Source: Terasakiella sp. SH-1 (GTDB taxonomy: Bacteria; Pseudomonadota; Alphaproteobacteria; Rhodospirillales; Terasakiellaceae). From it: a DNA stretch of 64,000 bases. The stretch is from the NCBI RefSeq assembly GCF_004564135.1, contig NZ_CP038255.1, forward strand, positions 1,909,501-1,973,500, written 5' to 3'. Positions 45,536-53,044 of the stretch are shown one piece after another (position 1 is the first letter of the stretch; every line of letters starts with the position of its first letter). Position numbers and translations under genes: made by a program. Below the pieces are notes generated by a model. The model did not search any database. It saw only the letters and a list, made by a program, of their open reading frames with translations, and had not been told where the DNA came from.

Positions 45536-45588
45536 AGTCGAATACGGTTTTGACTTAAATCAACGCGTAAAAAACCAAATTCGACTTT
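45528..45588. promoter_or_regulatory. Inverted GTCGA motifs upstream of the alcohol dehydrogenase gene
   Basis: TCGACTAAAGTCGA (45528-45541) is a perfect palindrome. AAAGTCGAAT (45534-45543) recurs inverted as ATTCGACTTT at 45579-45588, 45 bp centre to centre. The pair could be operators for the LuxR-type regulator, or an elongated hairpin ending the upstream operon. Confidence 0.45.
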
Positions 45589-45616
45589 TTGCCAATTGTT
45601 CAAAAAGCCCCCGTTT

Positions 45617-45638
45617 TCCCATACTGAAAAATATGGGA
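45617..45638. promoter_or_regulatory. Dyad in the alcohol dehydrogenase leader
   Basis: TCCCATA and TATGGGA form 7-bp arms around an 8-nt A-rich loop, 62 bp before the dehydrogenase start. It may be an operator or an RNA hairpin in the leader. Confidence 0.4.
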
Positions 45639-45699
45639 GAGGCATTTTCTCTACTGACTTTATTTAAGATTTTTAGAACCCCATGAAAGGGAGATGTGG

Positions 45700-47433
45700 A
45701 TGAAACGGGCATTATTGGCCACAGCTGCTGTAAGCATGCTTGCGGTATCTGCTTTTGCAACAGACGCCAAGGCTGGCGTCACAAATGATGAAATTCTCAA
45801 CGACCATAAAAACACCAAACAGGTTGTTACAGATGGTATGGGCCTGCAAGCACAACGCTTCAGCCCGCTGAACCAGATCAACAAGAAAACCATTTCCAAG
45901 CTGGTTCCAGCCTGGAGCTTCTCTTTTGGTGGTGAAAAGCAACGCGGTCAGGAAGCGCAGCCGCTTGTGGCTGATGGTGTGATGTATGTGACGGGTTCTT
46001 ACTCTCGCATGTTCGCCATCGACGTCAAAACAGGTGAAGAACTGTGGCAGTATGATGCGCGTCTTCCCGATGGCATCATGCCATGCTGTGACGTGATCAA
46101 CCGCGGTGCGGCCCTTTACGAAGACATGGTTTACTTCGGCACACTGGATGCAAAAATCGTCGCACTGGACGCCAAGACAGGTAAGGTAAAGTGGAAAAAG
46201 AAAGTTGGCGATTACAAAGCCGGCTATTCTTTGACAGCCACACCGCTGATCGTTGAAGGCAAGGTTGTGACAGGCGTTTCCGGTGGTGAATTCGGTATCG
46301 TCGGTAAAGTTGAAGCCCGCGATGCGAAGACTGGTAAACTGGTTTGGTCACGCCCGACTGTTGAAGGCCACATGGGGACGCTCAATGGTAAAGAGAGCAC
46401 CATGACAGGTACGAAAAACGCGACCTGGCCGGGTGACATGTGGAAATACGGTGGTGGTGCAACTTGGCTCGGCGGCACGTACGACCCTGAAACACGCCAG
46501 CTGTTCTTCGGTACAGGTAACCCCGCGCCGTGGAACTCCCACCTGCGTCCTGGCGACAACCTTTACACAGCATCCCGTCTGGCCATCGACATTGATACAG
46601 GCGAAATCAACTGGCACTATCAAACAACACCGAACGACGGTTGGGACTTTGACGGTGTGAACGAAGTTGTGTCTTACAACCTTGATGGCAAGAAACTGGC
46701 AGCAACCGCTGACCGTAACGGTTTCTTCTACGTTCTGGACCGCACAAACGGTAAACTGCAAAATGCAACACCGTTTATCCGTGACATCACATGGGCAAAA
46801 TCTATCGACCTTAAGACAGGTCGCCCGAACTACGCATCTGATGGCCGTCCGGGTAACCCGGCTGACACCAAAGATGGTAAAAAAGGCAAGTCCATCTTCT
46901 CTATCCCGTCCTTCCTGGGTGGTAAAAACTGGATGCCGATGGCTTACAGCCCGAAAACAGAAATGTTCTACGTCCCCTCAAACGAATGGGGCATGGACAT
47001 CTGGAACGAGCCGGTATCCTACAAAAAAGGTGCTGCTTACCTCGGTGCTGGTTTCACCATCAAACCGTTGTTTGAAGATTACATCGGTTCTTTGAAAGCG
47101 ATTGACCCGCGTACAGGTAACATCAAGTGGGAATACCGCAACAACTCCCCGCTTTGGGGTGGTGTCATGACAACGCCTGAGCTGGTTTTTACCGGCACAC
47201 CGGAAGGCTACCTGAAAGCGTTTGACGCACAAACAGGTAAAGAAGTTTGGAAATTCCAAACGGGTTCCGGCATCGTGGGTTCCCCGATCACTTGGGAACA
47301 AGATGGCGAACAGTATATCTCTGTTGTCTCAGGTTGGGGCGGTGCTGTTCCGCTCTGGGGTGGCGACGTAGCTAAACGCATTAAAAACCTGAACCAAGGT
47401 GGTAGCGTTTGGGTCTTCAAACTGGTCAAGTAA
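45700..47433 (+). CDS. pedH: Lanthanide-type PQQ alcohol dehydrogenase (PedH/ExaA family)
   Basis: A 577-residue periplasmic quinoprotein (signal to about 27) with an eight-bladed propeller. The family-typical [29 protein letters not shown] with adjacent Cys129-Cys130, [13 protein letters not shown] and [19 protein letters not shown] place it with ethanol-type ExaA/PedE/PedH rather than with methanol-type XoxF. The catalytic Asp316 is followed two residues later by Asp318 in [11 protein letters not shown]; this extra Asp marks lanthanide-dependent members, whereas calcium enzymes usually have Ser, Thr or Ala. The ATG at 45700 is spaced six bases from AAGGGAG; an ATG two codons upstream is too close. 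It oxidises alcohols, passing electrons to a cytochrome c not encoded nearby. Codon use looks optimised for high expression. Confidence 0.9.
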   Translation: MKRALLATAAVSMLAVSAFATDAKAGVTNDEILNDHKNTKQVVTDGMGLQAQRFSPLNQINKKTISKLVPAWSFSFGGEKQRGQEAQPLVADGVMYVTGSYSRMFAIDVKTGEELWQYDARLPDGIMPCCDVINRGAALYEDMVYFGTLDAKIVALDAKTGKVKWKKKVGDYKAGYSLTATPLIVEGKVVTGVSGGEFGIVGKVEARDAKTGKLVWSRPTVEGHMGTLNGKESTMTGTKNATWPGDMWKYGGGATWLGGTYDPETRQLFFGTGNPAPWNSHLRPGDNLYTASRLAIDIDTGEINWHYQTTPNDGWDFDGVNEVVSYNLDGKKLAATADRNGFFYVLDRTNGKLQNATPFIRDITWAKSIDLKTGRPNYASDGRPGNPADTKDGKKGKSIFSIPSFLGGKNWMPMAYSPKTEMFYVPSNEWGMDIWNEPVSYKKGAAYLGAGFTIKPLFEDYIGSLKAIDPRTGNIKWEYRNNSPLWGGVMTTPELVFTGTPEGYLKAFDAQTGKEVWKFQTGSGIVGSPITWEQDGEQYISVVSGWGGAVPLWGGDVAKRIKNLNQGGSVWVFKLVK

Positions 47434-47470
47434 GACGTAAAAGCTACAGGCTTTAACTACGTTGTTTGAA

Positions 47471-47514
47471 AGAGGGTGGTACCAAAGTCGGGTATCACCC
47501 TCTTTCTTTTTTTA
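47471..47514 (+). terminator. Intrinsic terminator of the alcohol dehydrogenase gene
   Basis: AGAGGGTG-gTACC...GGTAt-CACCCTCT forms a long stem, then TTCTTTTTTT. It separates the dehydrogenase from the regulator downstream. Confidence 0.9.
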
Positions 47515-47611
47515 ACCAACCCCAGTGATTTCTGGTAAAATGACCTGACTTGCGATACAACTGGTGTTAAATACCCAAGAAAAAATATCTTGCAGGAAGG
47601 CTGAACAACGT

Positions 47612-48244
47612 ATGTATAAATTTCTTGTCGCTGATGACCATCCCCTGTTTCGCGATGCCTTGAAACAGGTCATTGACGGACGCTGGGATGATGCGGAAAT
47701 CGTCGAAGTATCCGATCTCGATTCTGCTCAAGAAGTGGCACAAAATGATGACGACCTGGATATGATCCTGCTGGATCTGAACATGCCCGGTGCAGAAGGT
47801 TTTTCCGGCCTGCTCAGCCTGCGTAATTACGCCCCGATGCTGCCTGTGGTCATCGTATCAGCTGAAGAAAGCCCGGATGTGATCCAGCGTGCCCTGACCT
47901 GTGGGGCGTTAGGCTTTATTCCAAAATCATCGTCAAAAGAACGTATTGGCGAGGCTATTCAGGCCGTTTTATCTGGTAATTCATTTGTGCCACCGGAACT
48001 GGCCGAAGCTATTGAAGAAAAACGTCGCTTGGATGATGAGTTACGGGAAAAAGCGGCCCTGCTCACACCTGCAGAACTCGGCGTTCTCAAACTGCTTACA
48101 GAAGGCAAACCAAACAAGATCATCGCGTATGAACTGGATATCAAAGAATCCACCGTTAAAGCGCATATCTCCCAGATTTTACGCAAACTCGGCGTTCACA
48201 GCCGCACACAGGCTGTTTTAGTCGCCAAAAACCTGACCTTTTAG
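47612..48244 (+). CDS. LuxR-type response regulator, alcohol oxidation-associated (ExaE/PedR-like)
   Basis: A 210-residue regulator with a receiver (VADDHPLFRD; phospho-acceptor Asp55 in MILLDLNMPG) and LuxR HTH (LTPAELGVLKLLTEGKPNKIIAYELDIKESTVKAHISQILRKLGV). Regulators of this type control ExaA/PedE/PedH genes in pseudomonads. The ATG at 47612 lies eleven bases after AGGAAGG. It is separated from the dehydrogenase by a terminator and has no adjacent kinase. Confidence 0.88.
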   Translation: MYKFLVADDHPLFRDALKQVIDGRWDDAEIVEVSDLDSAQEVAQNDDDLDMILLDLNMPGAEGFSGLLSLRNYAPMLPVVIVSAEESPDVIQRALTCGALGFIPKSSSKERIGEAIQAVLSGNSFVPPELAEAIEEKRRLDDELREKAALLTPAELGVLKLLTEGKPNKIIAYELDIKESTVKAHISQILRKLGVHSRTQAVLVAKNLTF

Positions 48245-48248
48245 GGGT

Positions 48249-48274
48249 GATGTCATCCTCGCGAATGCAGGGAT
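48249..48274. repeat. Dispersed palindromic repeat-like element
   Basis: The sequence begins GTCATCCTCGCG and ends GCAGGGATC, an imperfect inverted repeat very like the GTCATCCCCGCG...GCGGGGATC elements scattered between genes in many alphaproteobacteria. A single copy in this window, so identification is by resemblance only. Confidence 0.4.
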
Positions 48275-48601
48275 CTCTATAAATCAGAAAGAGTTACGGA
48301 ACGGGTCCATCTGCTCACCAGGATATTGTGCGTTAAATAAGCTGATCTCATCTTCAAGAATGATCATAAACCTGTAATATTTCCTCGACACTCGCATCCT
48401 TTTCAGCAGCTTCTTTCAAAGCTTGGGAATTCAAACTATTCGAGTTCGGCAAGCAAGTTGAAACCAGATCAACACAGCGATTATGAAAATCTGTGCAGTT
48501 TCTCTCATGTTCACTTGTCCCAACTTTTTCCTTCAAGTCAGACTACGCTAAATCGAAATGTTTAGTCACTCCGATTTTGTAAGCCAAGAAAACTAACATT
48601 T

Positions 48602-48627
48602 CGTGTGGCCCACCAAAGTGGGACACG
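48602..48627 (-). terminator. Hairpin after the epimerase gene
   Basis: A near-perfect CGTGTCCCAC-tttg-GTGGGCCACACG stem on the minus strand begins 15 bases after the stop. The T-tract is poor, so termination may be weak or Rho-assisted. Confidence 0.5.
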
Positions 48628-48641
48628 TCACAGATCACGTC

Positions 48642-49580
48642 TTATTCTGCAGCATGTGAGGTTGGGCCTAGTTGGGAAAGGACGGTTTCTTTTAAGCCTT
48701 CTGACAAATTAGTTATGGAACCGACTTTCAGTTTTTTTCGGGCTTTTTCGGGGTTTCCCAGTGACATCTGGATATCGCCTCCCCTTGCAGGGTAGCGGTC
48801 AATCGACGGGGTAAAGCCTGCGATTGTTGCAATCGCTTTTGCCAACTGGTTGATGCTTGTCGTTTGTCCGGTGCAAACATTAAACACATCGGCTTCAGTG
48901 GTGGTTCGCTCCATTGCAGCGACGAGAAAACGCACGACATCACCGACATAGACAAAATCACGCACCTGTTGCCCATCTCCAAAAATTTTTAACGTCTTTC
49001 CAGCGAGCAACCGATCAATAAAAATGGATATCACACCGGAATAAGGTGATTTTGGATCTTGCCGTGGGCCAAAGACATTAAAAAAGCGCAAGCCTGTCGT
49101 CGGCACACCATGAATTAATCCAGCGACTTTTGCATGATATTCACACCCTAGTTTGTCAGCACCATAGGCACTTAGCGGGCGTGTACGATCTGTTTCACTT
49201 AACGGCACATTGGCATTATCCCCATAAACAGCAGCAGAAGAAGCATAGACAACCGGAACTTTTCGTATTCTAGCCACATCAAAAATATTGATGGTGCCGC
49301 TCAGGTTTACTTTATGTGTTTGCGGCCAATCTTCTATTGATTTTTCAACAGAGGCAATGGCGGCAAGATGAAAACAGCCGTCAACCCCAGCCATAGCCTT
49401 TTCAACATCCTGATAATCAGCTACATCCCCCACCTGTAAATCAATCCCATCCATCAAGTTTTCTCTTTTTCCAGTGCTTAAATTATCCAGCACCACAACT
49501 GAATGACCTCCTCTAAGGAGTGCCTCACATAAATGGGAACCAATAAACCCACATCCGCCAGTTACCAGATATTTTGCCAT
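48642..49580 (-). CDS. NAD-dependent nucleotide-sugar epimerase (GalE/WbpP-like)
   Basis: A 312-residue extended short-chain dehydrogenase with VTGGCGFIGSHLCEALL for NAD binding, a catalytic Ser/Tyr-Lys set in YASSAAVYGD and SAYGADKLGCEYHA, and GLRFFNVFGPRQDPKSPYSGVISIFIDRL as in UDP-GlcNAc/glucose 4-epimerases. It supplies sugar nucleotides to the polysaccharide locus. AAAGGAG precedes the ATG. A sigma-54 promoter on the minus strand, back-to-back with one for the glycosyltransferase gene, drives it. Confidence 0.9.
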   Translation of the reverse strand: MAKYLVTGGCGFIGSHLCEALLRGGHSVVVLDNLSTGKRENLMDGIDLQVGDVADYQDVEKAMAGVDGCFHLAAIASVEKSIEDWPQTHKVNLSGTINIFDVARIRKVPVVYASSAAVYGDNANVPLSETDRTRPLSAYGADKLGCEYHAKVAGLIHGVPTTGLRFFNVFGPRQDPKSPYSGVISIFIDRLLAGKTLKIFGDGQQVRDFVYVGDVVRFLVAAMERTTTEADVFNVCTGQTTSINQLAKAIATIAGFTPSIDRYPARGGDIQMSLGNPEKARKKLKVGSITNLSEGLKETVLSQLGPTSHAAE

Positions 49581-49614
49581 TTTTTTCTCCTTTGAATATG
49601 TTTACTCAAGGAAT

Positions 49615-49630
49615 TGCAAATGGCTTGCCA
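49615..49630 (-). promoter_or_regulatory. Sigma-54 promoter of the epimerase gene
   Basis: The minus strand reads TGGCAAGCCATTTGCA: GG and GC are separated by exactly ten bases, as required for a -24/-12 promoter. The predicted start near 49604 leaves a 24-base leader before the ATG. Confidence 0.8.
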
Positions 49631-49685
49631 CAACATAAGATATTGATATAAAAAGAAATTACAAAAGAAACTTCTCAAAATCATC

Positions 49686-49717
49686 TCGCAAAATTTAAAA
49701 CGAGTCGCATTCTGAGA
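49686..49717. promoter_or_regulatory. Enhancer-like motifs shared by two divergent sigma-54 promoters
   Basis: TCGCAAAAT (49686-49694) and TCGCATTCTGAGA (49705-49717) resemble the TCGCAAAATGAGA motif seen before the other two sigma-54 promoters of the locus. They sit between the divergent promoters, as expected of a shared activator site. Similarity is partial. Confidence 0.55.
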
Positions 49718-49726
49718 AAAATAAAC

Positions 49727-49742
49727 TGGCAACAAATTTGCT
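49727..49742 (+). promoter_or_regulatory. Sigma-54 promoter of the first EPS operon
   Basis: TGGCAACAAATTTGCT has GG-N10-GC with the conserved TGGCA and TTGC elements. The start near 49753 precedes the glycosyltransferase ATG (49782) with its GGGAG ribosome site. Confidence 0.82.
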
Positions 49743-49781
49743 GGTTATCTCCCAACACTCATTCATTACGGGAGATTTCCA

Positions 49782-50798
49782 ATGGACAAATCACAACAAA
49801 CAATCTGGCAACTACTCGATAGTCGCCAACCTGGTGGTATTGAAAGCCATATTCTTGAACTTTGCATCGGCTTGAAAGAGGCTGGCTGGGCTGTCAAAGT
49901 CGTTTTTTTGACAGATTATGGTCGCCATCCCCTCAAAGAACAGCTTGGGGCTCATTCCATTGCCTATAAATGTCTGGACGGTAAAGCAAACAGCCTATGG
50001 GAAGCCCTGTCAGATGAAAAACCACTGGTCCTTCATACCCATGGTTATAAGGCCGGTTTTTTAGGACGGTTTTTTGGCAATTTTCACCGCGTTCCGGTTA
50101 TTTCTACCTATCATGCCGGGGAAGAAACCAAAGGGAAACTGGCGCTTTATACTTTTTTGGACCGCCTGAGTGCACCACTGTCCACCCCGATTGCGGTAAG
50201 CAAGCAAATTGCAAAGAAACTGCCCAAAAAAACCCACTGCATTAACAATTTCGTCTCAATCCCAGATCATAGCCCCACTCCTTATCAAGGTCGCGTGGCC
50301 TTTGTGGGTCGCCTATCAGAAGAAAAGGGGCCAGACCTGTTTTGCAAAATTGCCCAACGTAGCCCTCAGCTGTCTTTTCACCTTTATGGTGATGGTCCAA
50401 TGAGAAAAGAGTTAGAAGAAACCTATGGCAATCACGTCACCTTCCACGGTCAGGTCAATATGGAAGACCATTGGCAAAACATTGACCTTTTATGCATGCC
50501 ATCGCGCTTTGAAGGGCTTCCAATGGCGGCACTGGAAGCGATGGCTAGATCCATTCCTGTCTTAGCCTCAAATGTCGGGGCCTTTCCCGTCTTGATTGAG
50601 CAGAACCAAACAGGCTGGGTTCTGCCTTTAGAGCAATTATCCGAATTCAACACAGCCCTAAACCATTGGCACCATATGGATACACACTTGCGCCAGATGA
50701 TTGGGCAAACAGCACGTCAGAAAGTCAAAGCCCTTTATAGCCCACAGGCTATCATCCCTCAGATCGAAGAAATCTACCTTCAAGCTGCAGGGGAATAA
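49782..50798 (+). CDS. Family 4-type glycosyltransferase
   Basis: A 338-residue GT-B enzyme. The N-terminal part has LDSRQPGGIESHILELCIGL and HTHGYKAGFLGRFFG, and the C-terminal nucleotide-sugar site has VAFVGRLSEEKGPDLFCKIA and PSRFEGLPMAALEAMARSIPVLAS with the conserved E-x7-E. It adds a sugar to the polysaccharide repeat unit on the cytoplasmic side. The donor is unknown. It is two bases before the exosortase-like gene. The protein encoded at the window's right end shares its N-terminal pattern (PGGIE). Confidence 0.9.
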   Translation: MDKSQQTIWQLLDSRQPGGIESHILELCIGLKEAGWAVKVVFLTDYGRHPLKEQLGAHSIAYKCLDGKANSLWEALSDEKPLVLHTHGYKAGFLGRFFGNFHRVPVISTYHAGEETKGKLALYTFLDRLSAPLSTPIAVSKQIAKKLPKKTHCINNFVSIPDHSPTPYQGRVAFVGRLSEEKGPDLFCKIAQRSPQLSFHLYGDGPMRKELEETYGNHVTFHGQVNMEDHWQNIDLLCMPSRFEGLPMAALEAMARSIPVLASNVGAFPVLIEQNQTGWVLPLEQLSEFNTALNHWHHMDTHLRQMIGQTARQKVKALYSPQAIIPQIEEIYLQAAGE

Positions 50799-50799
50799 G

Positions 50800-51582
50800 A
50801 TGACACCTGCACCTTATCCCCTGCTCACACTCTGGGCCTGTTTGATCAGTGCGCTCTACCGCCCTGTGGTCATTGATTTTGAAACAGGGGGACTGGCGCA
50901 GGTTCTCTCAAATGGTATGGGGGCAAACTATATTGTCTGGTTCTCCCTCCTTACCGGGACAATTTTGCTGAAAAGGCACCCTATTCATATCCCAGTTACG
51001 GTTTTATGGCTGGCTTTGGCCTTGATGCTTTATCCATCGGCAACCTTGTCCTGGATTGCAGCCAGCTTCATTGCCCTGCACCTGTTTCTTTACAGCCACA
51101 AAAGCATGGCTGCCCTTCTGTTACTCGCGGCATGCCTCAGGGAACCGCTAACAGCTGTTCTAATGAAAATTTTTGCCGGAAACATTCTCGGTTTTGATGC
51201 GCTGTTAGCCAACATAGCCTTAACCCTTATGGGGCAAAATGCCTTGTTAAACTCAAACATTATCATGGTAGATGCTGCACAGCCCCTCTTAATTTTGACG
51301 GGCTGTTCCGTCTTTGCCAACCTGTCCTACATCAGCCTTTTATGGTTGAGCCTTCATGTCTTTTTTGACTGTAAGATCACCCCGACAAGCTGGATTTTAT
51401 TGATAGGGGTAACTGGTTTAACCTTGGCCTCAAATGCCTTTCGCCTTGCTCTCATGACCCCATCCCAGGAAGCCTACCTTTTCTATCATGATGGGATGGG
51501 CAGTCAATTTTTTGAATGGGGATTAATGGTTCTGAGCCTTATCATCATCGTCGGGGGGTGCCATTATGCCAAACGTCCATAA
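50800..51582 (+). CDS. Exosortase-type transpeptidase (Xrt family)
   Basis: A 260-residue protein with about eight membrane spans. Residues matching the exosortase catalytic set are Cys169 in LTGCSVFANLS, Arg215 in SNAFRLALM and His230 in FYHDGMGSQFFEW. Exosortases cut C-terminal PEP-CTERM-type tails and attach proteins to the envelope or matrix, and are often encoded in EPS loci as here. A substrate candidate with a PAPG tail is encoded two genes downstream. ATG 50800 is preferred (GGGGAATAAG before it). I cannot assign it to a named subclass. Confidence 0.8.
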   Translation: MTPAPYPLLTLWACLISALYRPVVIDFETGGLAQVLSNGMGANYIVWFSLLTGTILLKRHPIHIPVTVLWLALALMLYPSATLSWIAASFIALHLFLYSHKSMAALLLLAACLREPLTAVLMKIFAGNILGFDALLANIALTLMGQNALLNSNIIMVDAAQPLLILTGCSVFANLSYISLLWLSLHVFFDCKITPTSWILLIGVTGLTLASNAFRLALMTPSQEAYLFYHDGMGSQFFEWGLMVLSLIIIVGGCHYAKRP

Positions 51583-52012
51583 ACCCTACCTATTCTTGTT
51601 GGTTCTGGTCTTTTCAACGTCGCTCTATTTCAAGACATCAGGGTCTGTTCCATCGACAGAAACAGAAAGTTATCAACTGGATCACAACGACCTGACCCTG
51701 ACCAACAGTATAAAGCCGGTGAACCGAGGCAATTTCACCATTCATTTTTATGAAAGCCAGTCCTGTCTTGGCCTGCTTGCAGTCATCGCCCTGAATAAAA
51801 ATGAAGAAGGGGCTGCGATTTTAGCCTATTACCTGAAACGTCCCCTGTCTGATATTCAATTTATATTCAAAGGCAAGGTTTATAATCATTTTCCCGCCTT
51901 CTCTTACTGGCTATCTTCTCTTCACCCGTGGCAAGCCCCCTCTTATGTATGGGCCGTTAAAGAATTTGGCCGTTGCAAATTGATAGAGAACATTAACTGG
52001 GCACACATTTAA
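51566..52012 (+). CDS. Small membrane-anchored exosortase-associated protein
   Basis: A 148-residue protein with an N-terminal span (about 7-24) and a periplasmic domain (ESYQLDHNDLTLTNSIKPVNRGNFTIHFYESQSCLGLL; NHFPAFSYWLSSLHPWQAPSYVWAVKEFGRCKL) bearing two Cys. It overlaps the exosortase gene by 17 bases, so it is translationally coupled. Not the EpsI family as far as I can see. Probably an accessory of sorting, by position. Confidence 0.72.
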   Translation: MPNVHKPYLFLLVLVFSTSLYFKTSGSVPSTETESYQLDHNDLTLTNSIKPVNRGNFTIHFYESQSCLGLLAVIALNKNEEGAAILAYYLKRPLSDIQFIFKGKVYNHFPAFSYWLSSLHPWQAPSYVWAVKEFGRCKLIENINWAHI

Positions 52013-52014
52013 AC

Positions 52015-52043
52015 TCTCATTTTGCGATTTTCTCATTTTGCAA
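52015..52043 (+). promoter_or_regulatory. Direct-repeat enhancer motif before the DUF4114 gene
   Basis: TCTCATTTTGCGA (52015-52027) and TCTCATTTTGCAA (52031-52043) are direct repeats 16 bp apart, the reverse complement of TCGCAAAATGAGA. They lie about 45 bp upstream of a sigma-54 promoter and are probably sites for its activator. Confidence 0.7.
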
Positions 52044-52076
52044 CATTGAAATCCCCCCTTTATTCGCTGAAATTTC

Positions 52077-52092
52077 TGGCATGAGCCTTGCG
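52077..52092 (+). promoter_or_regulatory. Sigma-54 promoter of the DUF4114-flippase-polymerase operon
   Basis: TGGCATGAGCCTTGCG: GG and GC are ten bases apart, with the strong TGGCA and TTGC elements. The start near 52103 gives a leader of about 20 bases with AAGGAGG ribosome site before ATG 52124. Confidence 0.88.
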
Positions 52093-52123
52093 CTAATCTC
52101 TTTAAACAAACAAGGAGGTTTCC

Positions 52124-53044
52124 ATGCGTATGACTTATCACCTCGCCGTCTCTAGCATCGGCATTGTCTTTTTCACTCAAGTTGCCCAGGCCCAGGAAGC
52201 AATTACCCATGTGGAATTGGAAGACGGTTTGCTCTCCTCCATCCAAACTGCCCTGCCCGAACGCAGCAACGTGGATATGGATTTTCTCAACCCGTCCTAC
52301 GACCCCACCATCCGCTTTAGTCAGGACACTCAAGTTGGTGTCACCTTTATTGATGAGGGTGCTGGTTATCGCAACAGTCTGGGATATTTCACCTTTAATG
52401 ATAACACGTTTGACAATCTCTCCTTTGGCGATATCGACACCAACAACAACGGTATGGTGACGATTGGGGAACTGTCGAACCTGAATGGTGTGAACACTGG
52501 CATGATTTTCAATAATGCCTCAAAAGCGGGTGGTGGTGGAAACTTGCGTGCCGGAGACACCGTTGTTTTGGGGGGTGGAACAGCCATTGCCAATGGCACG
52601 GATTTCTCCATGGAAAATGGCACCACTTTTTCTTCGGGCACCAATATGGGCTTCTTCCTGTTGCAAAACGCCTATTCCCGAAGCGGCGTGAACGAAAATG
52701 CCATGACGATGTATAGTGTTGACTTCCTCAATCCGGAAAATACCGCCAGCGCGACTTATGATGATGTTGCAGGAAATTCCCGTCACGTCGCCATGATGTT
52801 TACTGATTATGAACAAGACGAACTGGTACTGGCCTATGAAGACCTGTATCGCAATGCCTACAGCGACGAAGATTTCAATGATGCAGTCTTTCGCATTCGT
52901 ACCGATCCTGTTGAGGCCATATCAGGTACAAATGTCACCATTATGGCAGCTCCAGCCCCCGGACTGGGGGGCGGTTTGGCCGGATTAATTGGCCTCACGG
53001 GTGTTTTTGCCCTCACTCGCAGAAAACGGAGTGATGATCAATGA
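52124..53044 (+). CDS. Secreted DUF4114-like protein with PAPG-type C-terminal sorting tail
   Basis: A 306-residue protein. Signal peptide to about 23 (AQAQ). The body has VTFIDEGAGYRNSLGYFTFND, FFLLQNAYSRSGVNENAMTMYS and VLAYEDLYRNAYSDEDFNDAVFRIRTD, which fit DUF4114. Residues 105-116 (DTNNNGMVTIGE) form an EF-hand-type calcium loop. The tail is APAPGLGGG (from about 276), hydrophobic residues to about 298, then RRKR (299-302), the tripartite plan of exosortase substrates though with Pro-Ala-Pro-Gly in place of Pro-Glu-Pro. It is the probable substrate of the exosortase at 50800. It overlaps the flippase gene by four bases. Confidence 0.85.
   Translation: MRMTYHLAVSSIGIVFFTQVAQAQEAITHVELEDGLLSSIQTALPERSNVDMDFLNPSYDPTIRFSQDTQVGVTFIDEGAGYRNSLGYFTFNDNTFDNLSFGDIDTNNNGMVTIGELSNLNGVNTGMIFNNASKAGGGGNLRAGDTVVLGGGTAIANGTDFSMENGTTFSSGTNMGFFLLQNAYSRSGVNENAMTMYSVDFLNPENTASATYDDVAGNSRHVAMMFTDYEQDELVLAYEDLYRNAYSDEDFNDAVFRIRTDPVEAISGTNVTIMAAPAPGLGGGLAGLIGLTGVFALTRRKRSDDQ

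Larger units (their letters stand above)
48245..48641. other. Gene-poor 397-bp junction between alcohol and polysaccharide loci
   Basis: Begins with a palindromic element (48249-48274; GTCATCCTCGCGAATGCAGGGATC) resembling dispersed extragenic palindromes of alphaproteobacteria. A 60-codon minus-strand ORF with TTG start (48354-48536) has no recognisable family. A hairpin (CGTGTGGCCCAC-caaa-GTGGGACACG, 48602-48627) lies just after the epimerase stop and may end that transcript. I see no clear gene. Confidence 0.5.

Noticed and set aside
45534-45588. AAAGTCGAAT/ATTCGACTTT as the terminator of the upstream operon
   Set aside because: The loop would be 35 nt; operator-like use fits better because the same decamer occurs before another gene, though termination is not excluded.
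45700-47433. Assignment as XoxF methanol dehydrogenase
   Set aside because: Apart from the lanthanide Asp, the sequence motifs ([25 protein letters not shown]) are those of the ExaA/PedE/PedH group and the neighbours are the Ped-type accessory set.
48354-48536. A 60-codon minus-strand ORF as a gene
   Set aside because: It begins with TTG, has no convincing ribosome site context and no recognisable homology; kept only as part of the junction description.
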